DNA of 64,000 nucleotides from Silene latifolia (Eukaryota; Streptophyta; Magnoliopsida; Caryophyllales; Caryophyllaceae). The notes beneath the pieces were generated by a model. It saw only the letters and a program-made list of their open reading frames with translations. It had not been told where the DNA came from and made no database searches. The stretch is taken from contig NC_133537.1 of assembly GCF_048544455.1 (NCBI RefSeq), forward strand, positions 312,517,738 through 312,581,737, in the 5' to 3' direction. Positions 33,301 through 44,368 of this stretch are shown here, in pieces (within the stretch, counting starts at the first letter, position 1; every line of letters begins with the position of its first letter). The translations under genes were made by a program, and so were the position numbers.

Positions 33301-34301
33301 GGGTGTTGATTTTGGCAGTACGTATTTTACTCATCGCAATACGAGTTTGACAATTTTAGCCTTCATATCTCTCAAAATTACTTGTACTGTATCAGGAGAG
33401 AGAGAGGAAAAAAACAAATCAACAATGTAGTACAACCCCAAGTCCCTAACCACACAACCGTTGTACACCGCTCAACTGCCACCACACAGCTTCCTGCCAC
33501 CGGCGACGTTGCCATACTCATTGGATCCAGTCGCCCACAACCGGCAACCTACTCGGTCATCCCTCGCCGGACCAGCGACCCAATCGTCATCCTCACCGGA
33601 TCGCTCATTATTCACGTTCTCTTCTCCCTCGACCCTCATTCCTGGCGGCCAAATGTCGTCTACCCATAGTCGACCCAACCCCTTCCCTCCATCGGTGCAC
33701 CACCCCCTTCCCTTCCCCCTGCCATCCTCCACCCACGCTGCCCGGCATAAACCAACAACATTAAAAAATTCAAGCCCTAAAGAAAGCAAAAAGAAACTCA
33801 TAAAAATCATAAATAAATTACTCCCTCCATTCAACTCAATTTTGCAAGTTTGATTTATCACGTTTGCCAACACAGCTTTTACGCGATAAATATCATTAGC
33901 TGCATATTTGCAAAAATTATAAAAGTTAGATATTTTTAATGTACTCTTAAAGACGAATCAAATAAGATCTCACATGAATATATTTTCACTTATGTATCGA
34001 AAGAAAATTGAAGTTGAATGTCTGTTGTGAATAGTGCGCAAAAGAGAAACTTGCAAAGTGAAGTTGGATAGAGGGAGTATTAATTTGATCACTAATTTGT
34101 ATTTTAACCTATCAAATCTATGTTTTACTTTTCAAATTATTACTCATAAATCAAGAAATTTGATTAGTTTTAGGGTTTTTATGATTAGGACGTGAGAGAA
34201 TTAGTTGTGGAATTTTTTTATTAGATAAGGGTAGGCAAATGGAAAGAAATGCGTAAAAAGTAATGCAATGAGTAAAATTCGTACTGCAAAAATAAACTAG
34301 G
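33301..34301. mobile_element. TIR element, MULE/hAT-like, about 1 kb, non-autonomous
   Basis: Inverted termini of about 38 bp (33305-33342 and 34260-34297, about 5 mismatches; core GCAGTACG and TTTTACTCAT) are bracketed by TTTGTGAA at 33293-33300 and 34302-34309. An 8-9 bp duplication suggests hAT or Mutator class. The interior 33420-33760 is C-rich, unlike its AT-rich surroundings, and could be captured host sequence. A Stowaway-like MITE is nested at 33821-34077. No transposase. The short frames in the C-rich part are not convincing proteins. Confidence 0.65.
33821..34077. mobile_element. Stowaway-like MITE nested in the TIR element
   Basis: CTCCCTCCATTCAACT at the left end and its imperfect complement at the right (TTGGATAGAGGGAG) are flanked by TA (33819-33820 and 34078-34079). 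Inverted similarity extends inward over TTTTGCAAGTTT / AAACTTGCAAAG. About 257 bp, non-coding. Confidence 0.75.
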
Positions 34302-34312
34302 TTTGTGAAATA

Positions 34313-34566
34313 CTCCCTCCTATCCAGAACAAAGGTTACAGTTGCTTTATCACACTTGTCGAGGCACGTTTTGTAACGTGCATATCTTTAGTTACACATC
34401 ATTAAAAATTATAAAAAATTGATATTCTTATAGCATTCATGACGATAAATCAAATAAGATCTCACATGATTATATTTTGTCTTATAGATTAATAATATCA
34501 AAGATTCCCTACGACCTTAAATAGTGCCAAAAAGCAACTGTAACCTTTGGTCTGGATGGGAGGAAG
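34313..34566. mobile_element. Stowaway-like MITE in the PLPBP promoter
   Basis: CTCCCTCCTATCCAGAACAA and its near-complement at 34547-34566 form long inverted termini (extending over GGTTACAGTTGCTTT), flanked by TA. It ends 147 bp before the PLPBP start codon and so occupies proximal promoter sequence. Confidence 0.78.
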
Positions 34567-34712
34567 TAATTTATACCGATTAAACCTGACACAGCAGGAC
34601 AATACGACTATATCACTCCACTCTGATTCACAAGTTTGGTACCAGAAAACCCAACAATAATTAACCACCACCACAACTAACTCAACCCAAAAAGAAACAA
34701 AATTCCGGAAAA

Positions 34713-37700
34713 ATGGCAGCTGCAGCAATGGAGGGAGTAGCAGTTACAGCACTCCGGTCGGTAATGAACCGGGTCCGTCAAGCGGCGGAGAAAGCCGGTC
34801 GAGATGCGAATCGGGTTCGGGTTGTTGCGGTTTCGAAGACAAAGCCAATATCTCTCATTCGCCAACTCTACGACGCCGGCCACCGCTCCTTCGGTGAGAA
34901 TTACGTCCAAGAATTTCTCGATAAAGCTCCTCAGGTGGGTCCCCCCTTCCCTATTAAGGTTTTGAATTGGTAATCACGGAACCAGGATTTGTAGTTAGAG
35001 GCGGAAATTTTAGGGGAGAACTGTTATTGCAATTATGTAAATTAGAAATATTCTCTTTCCGTCTCGATCATTTGTTTGACTTGTATATTCAATGTGAGTG
35101 GGTGTTTTAATCAAAAGGTAAACAAATAATTGGGACGGAGGGAGTAATTTTTATTGTTTTGGCCTTGCTAGTCCTCTTAGTTCCGCTACTGATTGTCAGA
35201 GGAATTGTAGTTAATTGAGGGTGAATTGCGTTTGCAGCTGCCGGAGGATATAGAATGGCATTTCATAGGGCATTTGCAGACTAATAAAGTTAAATCTCTG
35301 TTGGGTATGTTCCGTTTGTATTGCCTTATTTGGTTTTGGTGCATGATAGTGTAGCTAATACTTACTTAATAGCATGTCGAGTTTGGCCGATACTTTCTCA
35401 CAAGCTGCAATTCTGATGGTTATTCTATGCAAATTCGTAGTACGTTTGTTTACCTTTGTTTAAAATATCTCTCATGTGGAATAGAAAAAGGTAAAAGGTA
35501 AAAAAAAATGACTAGAACGGAGGGATTACTAGTTATGAGATATAGTGTATACTACCAGAGTACCAGTACACGAGAATACTAATGTTAGAACGCTTTGTTT
35601 CATCATGAGACTGTAAAGGGAATCACCGGTTAATATTTTTGATTATTTGGTGGCTTGCTACTGAAAAAGATGAAAAATGAAACAAACTTGATCCAGGCCA
35701 TTCTTTTTGGATTCGATTGCATTAGAAAATGATATGGAATGAGTGGTAAGAATGAATGGCTTTGGTTGGCGGAACACAAATATTGTATATCAGTGTGTCA
35801 ACAATTGCGAATGTTGGTCCATTGGTTATCACAGTTGCTTACGATAAACATGAGATAAGTAGACAAGAAGATGCACGCATTGAAAAATTAGATTGAAATG
35901 TGAAATTGATTATACTCCTAATATTTACTACTAATGACTTCTAACATCCAAAGTGTAAATACTAGTTACATATAACATACAAGTATATAACTCTAAACAA
36001 ATAAAGACTATATGTGACTAGCTTATCAATAATGTTGGGGTTACATTCCCAACACATATTCTCCCTTTTTTTCAGTCAAGTAGCACCATATAAGTATCAA
36101 ATGATGGATCGAAATGAAGACTTAGAAACATGTAGCGGATGAAACTTGACTTCACTTGTAACCACTCTGTTTGACTTGACTTCTAACCTGTCTACCTCAC
36201 TAGGTTAAATAAGCTACTTCTTTTACAGCCAATTGGTTTTGGTTAAGAACCTCACTTGACTTGTACGTGGTCTGCCTTTCTTGCTTCAATTAATTGCCTG
36301 CTACGGCAACACCTTCCAGTTTTTCCTCTCTACTTATTCTCGCTCTAGAGATTGAATAGTTTTGCTTGCTCTGGGCTGTGAAATGCCAATCCTTACAAAT
36401 TAAGGTTCTATATGTACCAAAAAAAAAACAAAAAAACAAATTAAGGTTCTATGTTTGTGATTCATTACCTTCACATTTTGTTTTGGTTGCTTAAATGTTT
36501 CACAGTTCAGTAAAAAGTTTTTCTGGTTATTTCCGTGTAGCTACAGTGCCACAACTAGCCATGGTTGAGGGTGTAGATAGCGCAAAGGTACTGCTTCTAT
36601 AATACACTTATTGAAGATAGACTTAATTGACATCTTGTTTTAAGTTGCTAAATGTTCATTGTCATTTGTTGCCTTGCTTTCAGATTCAGTTTGGTTGACT
36701 AACCTGAGAAACCTTTAATTATGAACAGCTAGCCAGCCATCTTGATCGTGCAGTGTCAGCCATTGGAAGAAAGCCCTTAAAGGTCTTGGTGCAAGTGAAT
36801 ACCAGTGGAGAAACAAGTGAGTCAATGAATACATTACTGTTTTCTCTCTTTTTTTTTTTTTAATTGGCGGAAGGAATTGGTGGGAAAGACGAAAATGGTT
36901 TTATCTGATGTCTAATAGCATTAGGAATAATGTTATTTATGCAGCTCGAACTTTTCACTTTTGTTTAAGTACCTGTTTCAGACACTCGACAGTGTTGACT
37001 GGGACAAACATTTCATGTTAGGCCGAAAAACTTGAATTTTCTTTTGCAAAGTAGCCAGGTGTCACTAACATAACATTAAGAGAAAAGTAGCTACAATAAT
37101 ACGGAAGGGTGTAAACGCGACAATTACATGAAAACATTTGTTTAAGTTTCAGACTTTAGTAATTCGTAATCTAGGCCATTTCCTGATGGGTGATGGCCAT
37201 ATCAAGGTGATCTGAGTACGGTCACAACATTCACAAGGACTGTAGGAGCATCATGGATGTTGCAATTTTTATTATCGGTGTGCCAAACTTCATACCTAAG
37301 CACAGGCAGTCAATCTTTCGAAGTATATGGGACCACATTTATGATTTATATGTAGTTTCGTGCCTGCCTGCAATTTTTGAGACATTCTTTACCAGATTAA
37401 GATTTTCACAGAAGAGTAGCTAGCTAACTCCCTGCTGTATCAAACAGTCATTTTTTTTCTCCAAAGCCCTAATCCCAGGAAATTAGGGGTTTGGTCCTTG
37501 AGTCTACTGCATCGTTAAATCACCCAGACCTGTGGTGAAGCTTTGAGGTAAGTTTGTTTTGTCTCACACTTGTGTTTGATTCAAGTATGCAAATAAATAA
37601 GGTGGGGTTGAAAACATGTAAATCTAGTCCAAACATGTCGTTACGTTAAACGTTATTACTAGCTTTTCCGTGAAATTGTGAACTTGTGAATGTGCTAGTA

Positions 37701-39276
37701 TGGCAATGCCCTCGTTGTTAACAGAATAATGTCATGTACATTTCTGGAACTTGCATTTTCAAGGTGAGCTGTTGTTATCTTGCATGCTCTCACTTGCAAG
37801 CTCAAATGACCGGCTCTTACAAATCAATAATTCCTTTCGGGTTTTTTCCATGTAAATCCTTCTTGCTTTTGAAATTATATCTGTTGTGATATTACGTGGC
37901 GGGAATACTAATACACCCAATTGTTATGGTACTGTTACAGCAAAGTCTGGAGTGGAACCACCAGCATGTCTAGAACTTGTGAAGCATGTCAAGATGGGGT
38001 GTCCCAATCTTGAGTTTTGTGGCCTCATGACAATAGGGATGCCCGATTATACGTCCACCCCAGAAAATTTCAAGGTGATTATATGCAGTCTGCCATTTAC
38101 TTGTAGCTTGTATAGGTCATCATGATTCTAGTTGTCAATGCCATTTGCATCACCATAATGCCATATGTTTCTTTTGAGGAACAGGCGAGAAAATCCCTCT
38201 ATCTGGAGAAAATTTTATGTTGTTACAGTAACATGTTTTTTGCCGGTGTTACCTTACCCTGCTCAGCCGATACAAAAAAAACCTGTTTTCAATTTTTTTC
38301 CATAATCCTCTGAACTTCCCCTAATTTAGAGTGTATTGGTGGGTCACAAATGCGATATGGTGTAGGCATTGTACCCAAAAATTGAATAATAGTATAATTC
38401 TGTGATCTATGGAACCAGGAAACACAGAGGGCGTGGAATTGAAGTATGGAGGAATTTCCTGTGAAATATGTCCAACTTAGGAAAGCCATGATTTGTGGTG
38501 GGACGAAAAATGATCCCTATTCTTTTCTCCCTCTCGCCTTCCGAAACACAAACTCACCATTCCTTGATTTAGGATTATGATGGTATAAAATCGCAAGGGC
38601 TTGCCCAAACTGGATGCAATTCTTTATTGTGAAAGAGTCCTTTGTACGATTATCGACACAACTTTCATGATCAATGATTTTGGAAATGGTGTACATCCGA
38701 CCTCTTATTCACGCCCCCAATGGCCAGCCTATGGCAAGAGTGGCAACAACAGTAAAAAAACAACCAGTTGTGTCTCATAGCAACCATGACCAGGGGCTAC
38801 GTGCTGCCATGGGATGATTAAAAGATTAAAATAATTGGAAGACTAGCTTAGGGTGGTCATAAAGGTCAGCCGTCGAGTTTTTGGAGACATATTAGGTAGG
38901 CTGGAGATGGTCGGCGTATTGGCTGAACAAGAAACCAATCAATAAATAAAGTACAATACTTGGTCCTATTTGTTTCTTTGTGCACCTCTAGATTTTCTGT
39001 TTAATTGACTTTGCTAATGCTACAGACACTTTCAAGTTGTCGAGCAACAGTATGCAAGGCACTTGGCATTGCTGAGGATGGTTGTGAACTGTCAATGGGA
39101 ATGTCGGGTGACTTTGAGAAAGCGGTAAGGAAATATCTGAGGTTGTTTATTGATCCCTTAAAATGATGTGATCTATAATGTATTTGTTCAAACTTCTGCA
39201 GATTGAGATGGGAAGTACTAATGTCAGAATCGGGTCTACCATATTCGGACCAAGGGAGTACCCGAAAAGACAGTAA
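34713..39276 (+). CDS. Pyridoxal phosphate homeostasis protein (PLPBP/YggS family), 7 exons, 243 aa
   Basis: Exons 34713-34934, 35238-35304, 36541-36587, 36729-36816, 37941-38074, 39026-39124 and 39202-39276 join to 732 nt in one frame. The fold is the single-domain TIM barrel of Ygg[15 protein letters not shown] holds the PLP-binding lysine (about K42), followed by [47 protein letters not shown] and VRIGSTIFG, all family hallmarks in order. Length matches bacterial and plant members (about 230-245 aa). The protein binds PLP without known enzymatic activity and buffers vitamin B6 and amino-acid metabolism, probably in the cytosol since no clear targeting signal is visible. The gene looks intact. 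Introns hold a small MITE and a minute LINE insertion; intron 4 is about 1.1 kb. Confidence 0.93.
35053..35144. mobile_element. Small MITE in PLPBP intron 1
   Basis: CTCTTTCCGTCTCGATCATTTGTTT and its complement (AAACAAATAATTGGGACGGAGGGAG) are inverted termini of a roughly 92-bp element ending at TA. It is of the same CTCCCTCCGTC-type as the other Stowaway-like MITEs. Confidence 0.65.
36412..36435 (+). mobile_element. 24-bp dead-on-arrival LINE insertion in PLPBP intron 3
   Basis: ATGTACC followed by an A-rich tail is flanked by a perfect 17-bp duplication, ACAAATTAAGGTTCTAT (36395-36411 and 36436-36452). The stub matches the 3' end of the LINE fragment at 50489-51755 (TTATGTATC plus poly-A). 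It has the signature of target-primed reverse transcription that stopped after a few bases. Confidence 0.75.
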
Positions 39277-39323
39277 AAAGAGGATGATGCTCTGAACTCT
39301 CTTGTACTGGTATTGTCAAGTAG

Positions 39324-39362
<39 letters not shown>

Positions 39363-40825
39363 CATACTGACATACATGAGTTGTATATAATTTACACCCC
39401 TAATGAACCCAATTCAACTCAACCACGAGTATAACATTGACCGAACAAGACCAAACCCAATCAACCGACCTGTTTTAACATGACCCCTGATTGACCCTAA
39501 TCTACCATTATTGGCCACCCTCCAAATCCAGTACTTTTGGTATTCTGCTGTATTGGTTAAAAATATTGACTCACCAACGAGTGGTTGATGGTGAAGAATA
39601 TTATTGAACATAAAATGTGAATAATTATTTGGAATAGTAATTTAAGTTTCAATGTTAATAGATCGTCAATAGACTGATTTACAAATCAAATGATTTTTTT
39701 TTTTTTTTTCTAACAGGAACCAGAATGACAATAAATAGACGCCTAGACGGGTGATAAATCAAATTCGATCGGTCAAAACTTTGACATATTTATTAACGTA
39801 AACTCGACAATACTTGGATCATACCTGCAAAACTAGAGATCTTCGAAGAATTTGTAATTATTCCGGACTTCATCATCATTTCTTGCCCCATCACATATAA
39901 GCTTACAAATTACACCCTCTTTAACATTTTTATGGATTTTGACCCAACGATACCAGGTCAACACCCTGGAATCTCATACCCACCTCATTTCTTTTTGAAT
40001 GTTGCGACTTCTATGGCCATTCCGGCATTCTGAACTCCGGAGTCGTCCATTTGAACAGATACTAAAGCGTCGCCTGCTGGGGCTTTTTTGGGGGGATCTT
40101 CACAGCTGTACCTTTTATTTTAATCTCTTCGAAATAATTCACATTTTTAACTTTAATAAAAGGAAAGACTAAAAATTAAGGGCGTTGATTTTCACGGTAC
40201 GTTTGTAATGACAAAAACAAATACGCGGTATATAGAAATTTTTGAGTATTAATTTGTAACAGTGACTGCATTATATAAGGTTCTCATATAGTATTATAGG
40301 AGGCTTAGGAGCTCAAATAGATGTTGGATCCACTCTCTTCTTTTGTTTCTTGTGAATGGCTAAGAGGTGATCATGAATCGTCTGCTCAAATTTTGGACGG
40401 TCAGACCCGTTATGTCCGTTCAAACCTGGCTCTCACATGAAGGGTAGCTAGTAAGATACATCCAACGAAGATGTAATGTAATAGTTCAGCAAATTAACAA
40501 CAATAACAAAATTTTCAAAACTCTGGTCACCCAACAACAAAATCATTCAAGTCAAATATGTTCGTCTTTGTTATAAAATACGGAGTTCATACTGCCAAAG
40601 AAAATCGCATTTTATATGTTCAACGAGTTTTTCAATCGAGCTTGTTAATGTGTTGGTTTTACTGATGATACGGTCCTATACTCCTAGGCTTCTAGCAGTA
40701 ACATTTTGTGAAATTTTATGTCTTTGGGAGTTGGTATATCTCAGGATAAGTAGGGGCCCATAAGCTATCAAATTCCTACCATGTATAACGCAATGCAACA
40801 CAAGGCAATTAGAAACTAAGGAGGT
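39277..40825. other. Intergenic PLPBP-LHCA5, with microsatellite and repeat debris
   Basis: No gene was seen. It holds a (ATATAC)n microsatellite (39324-39366), a GACCCG-family fragment (39405-39500), a poly-T run near 39692 and, near 40177, GGGCGTTGATTTTCACGGTACG, which resembles the end of the TIR element at 33301. No firm TATA box for LHCA5 was identified. Confidence 0.5.
39324..39366. repeat. (ATATAC)n microsatellite
   Basis: About seven hexamer units in the 3' flank of the PLPBP gene. Confidence 0.85.
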
Positions 40826-43401
40826 ATGGCTGCTTCTGCATCAAAATGCTTTCTTCAACGTCTGCCATGCAATTCTACTAGTACATCTTTTCTACTGAAC
40901 GACATTTACAAGTCTTCGTATGTATGCCCATCAACACCACTCAGATCAACAAAGCGAGCCGTGGTTCAAGCGCAATCACGCCCAACTTGGCTTCCTGGAC
41001 TAGACCCTCCTCCTTATCTTGATGGAAGGTCAGCATTTCAATCTATATTCAATTTTGGTATAAGTTCGCGTACAAAAGAATACAGGAACTCTCAAACTAA
41101 TGTATAAAGGTTTTGATGTTGAGGGGTCATTTGGTAATGATGGACTGCCAAAATAGTTTAGGCATAATGTACACATTGTTGCCTCTTGTATGGTGAAGTA
41201 TCACATTATTGACACTAGACCCATCTACCCGTTATTGTGACTTGCAAGGCAAGGCCAGTAACTGATCCGACTCTTGCCATGTGTGCCTATGTGAGTCGTG
41301 AGTGAGTCCCTGTAGTTCAAGGGTGTCCATATGCTAAATATGTTATGTGGCTATGTGATGAATCGTGAGATAGAGTTTGAGTACTAGATTGCATAATGTT
41401 GGTTTTTATATATCAAGGGCCAATTTTGTAATTTTGGTTTGGAACCCCCAAAGTGGGAAAGGGTACTGAGTGAATAGCCTAAATTCAATACCTGTTAGTA
41501 TCTAAACTATTGAAGGTCTGAACTCTGAAGTAGTATTTACTGAACCATCTTTCTTTGATTGTGGAAATGGCTGTTTGGTTAGTTTGGCTGGAGACTTTGG
41601 ATTTGACCCGCTTGGGTTGGGAGAAGATCCGGAAAGCTTGAAATGGTATGTGCAAGCTGAATTGGTTCATGCCCGTTTCGCTATGGCTGGAATTGCTGGC
41701 ATTCTATTTACAGATGTGAGTTGTGCTCCCTCCTGAATTGACTGTACTATTGTTGCCATCATGACGTTGCTAATGTAGGGGTGAGGCTGCAATGCTACAT
41801 ACATTGATCTCTTCTTTGAGACATTGTGGTGGTAATGTTTGTTGTCGTTGTAGCAGACTGAAAAATGAATTGAATAATGAATGCAATCTGATAGTATCTG
41901 TGTAACTGTGCTCCTGCATTGGCAACTGAAGCTTAACACAAATGTACTTGACCATATGCTAATTGTCGAAAAAAATGTTATAATCAGATTTGAGATGCAG
42001 GATAATGAAAAAGCATGCATAATCTGCTAGTCTATTTGCTATGCATTGCAGTTGCTTCGTACGACTGGAATCAGCAAATTGCCAGTCTGGTATGAGGCAG
42101 GTGCAACAAAATTTGACTTTGCAAGCACAAGGACCCTCTTAATTGTTCAATTGATCTTGATGGGGTAATGTTTATGCTCTCCTGCACTTTGATCTGCATA
42201 ATATCTAATCACAGATTTTACAATACACCATTCTTTCTTTTGGTATAAAGGGAGTCACGAGGCTAGTTTTAATGCTATTCTAATACTCCCTTTAGTCAAA
42301 TGGAGACAATATAGGCTGTAACGTAGGCAGTAGTTCTGTAGGAATGTAATTTCTGATGTTGTTTCTGTTTTACACAGATTTGTGGAAACTAAAAGGTACA
42401 TGGACTTTGTTAATCCTGGCTCACAAGCAGAAGGTCCTTTCTTTGGTATTGAAGCAGCATTTAAAGGGCTAGAACCAGGGTGATTTCTCTCTTCTTTAAA
42501 TACGGCCTCTTTAGTTCCAGCAGGTCATATGTCATATAATTGTCCTTTTTGGAGAAGCAATAAAAAGGGATTATTGTTATTTTTTATTATACAGAACATT
42601 GATATTTTTAGCTGAACTTCAGAGTTCAGAATGCAAGAAAGCCAGAATTACCTGTGTCTGACGGTCTTACCTACAACTATTTATTCCTTGATTTGTAAAA
42701 ATACAGGTATCCTGGAGGTCCTTTGTTAAATCCACTTGGCCTTGCAAAAGATATAAAGAATGCTCATGACTGGAAGCTCAAAGAAATTAAAAATGGTCAG
42801 TCGTAATTTTTCGTATTCTTCAACTTCATTTTAGTTCCTGAAATACATTATATGGTTCAGTATGGCTCTCTAGTTATTTCTACAATGTATTGGAGTAAGC
42901 CTCCATCACCATTTTTCCCTGCACAAATTCCTAAAAGGCTTTGATATCTATTCACTTTGGTCTAAATGCAACTGCCACAAATCATGAGCTCTATGGGATG
43001 GGTTGCTACTTGCTAGACTGGCTACCATTAAATATTTCATCTTGTTTTTTTTTTTTTTATTTTTTTTTTCCGCACCACCTGATTAATTTGGATTTGAGTT
43101 AGGTAGGAATACTTGGCCGGGAAAGCTTTCCTTCCCGAGTTTTAACATTTCTGCATTCTAAGGGACAAACTGATTATTCCATATGAACTCTTTACCAGTT
43201 GATTTTAGCGATCACAGTTAAAAATGTGAGTTCTGTAACATTTTTTTTTGTTCTGCAGGACGACTGGCAATGGTAGCGATGCTTGGAATCTTTGTGCAGG
43301 CTTCTGTAACGCATGCCAGCCCAATTGAGAATCTTGTACAGCACCTCTCTGATCCATGGCATAAAACTATAATTCAGATAATCTCCGGTTCCAGTTCTTG
43401 A
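40826..43401 (+). CDS. LHCA5: Photosystem I chlorophyll a/b-binding protein 5 (LHCA5), 6 exons, 260 aa
   Basis: Exons 40826-41028, 41583-41715, 42052-42164, 42378-42479, 42707-42795 and 43259-43401 join to 783 nt. The N-terminal 50 residues are Ser/Thr-rich and basic, a chloroplast transit peptide. Mature sequence starts near [19 protein letters not shown]. Helix B has the pigment-binding pair in [10 protein letters not shown] (E94, R99), and the last long helix has EIKNGRLAM (E210, N213, R215). The phrases [29 protein letters not shown] and the C-terminus [12 protein letters not shown] match LHCA5 better than LHCA1-4 or LHCA6 as I remember them. LHCA5 is a low-abundance PSI antenna protein that also links PSI to the NDH complex. 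No defects seen. Confidence 0.9.
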
Positions 43402-44368
43402 TGAGTTTTTCAAAAGAAGCAATCTTCAGATCAGAAACTTAATTCTACATGGGTCAATAGCTAATTTCTTATGTCATGTAAGGGCAACTGATGTAAAGTT
43501 GGATTTTCTTCTTCAACTACAAAAATTGTGGGAATATAAATCTTTTTCCTGTGAATTTAGTTTCAGTACTATTCAGTACGTTTATTCATTTTAGACACTA
43601 ATTGCTGAAACTGATAGATAGCAAGTTACCAACCAAACAAATCTGGACTTACGTTTAACATAAGCAGAAAACATGAACAAGAGCTATGCAAAATCATGAG
43701 AAATCTTGTTGTACTCATCTCAGTGAGACAAATTCAGATCATTTGGATTTTGGACCATGTTTATGAGACACCTAGTACTGTCTGATACTACAAATTCAGA
43801 TCATTTGGATTTAGGAATATGTTCATGATAATTCTTGTTATCATCTTTGTTTTACAGATCTTCAGACTCCAACCATCAGCTTAAGCTTTTGGTTGAGATG
43901 GTTTCTTGACAATCTTAGTGCTCAAATCCGGTGAATGATCCAAAAAAAAGGAAAATGGTGCTTCTTTGGAAAATGGAAGAGTAAAAAATTTCATGTTTTG
44001 TCCTAAAATGAATTTCCGAGTGTCCTAGTTCTCGAAGTGCCATTGCACTCCGACTGTGGCTCAAATTTCAATTTGGTAAGATCAATATCATGCACGATTC
44101 ACGGTTATTGATGTTAGGAATTTATGTTGCAGGCAAGTTACTGCAAAATGTGTATTTTCACTTCCTGCATCTTTATTAATTAATATTGTGATTTCTGGTC
44201 CAAAATGACACTGAGATAAGTAGGTCCCCTATTTATTTCATTCACCACCACTTAAATATCCTCTGGTCATATTAGCCCATGATCTTCAATACAAAGATAA
44301 CTAAAATAACCAATTTATAATACAATAACATCACATATTGAACCAAACTTGAGCTAATTGTACACAAC
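43402..44368. other. Intergenic LHCA5-CSP41a (967 bp)
   Basis: LHCA5 3' flank and CSP41a promoter. It contains a local direct repeat of ACAAATTCAGATCATTTGGATTT (43727 and 43791). AAAGATAACTAAAATAACC lies at about 44297 and includes a GATAA word of the I-box type often seen upstream of light-regulated genes; this is suggestive only. Confidence 0.45.

Noticed and set aside
33382-33873. Overlapping 95-133 codon frames on both strands as genes
   Set aside because: They lie in a C-rich TIR-element interior, are Pro/Ser-rich by composition and show no motif.
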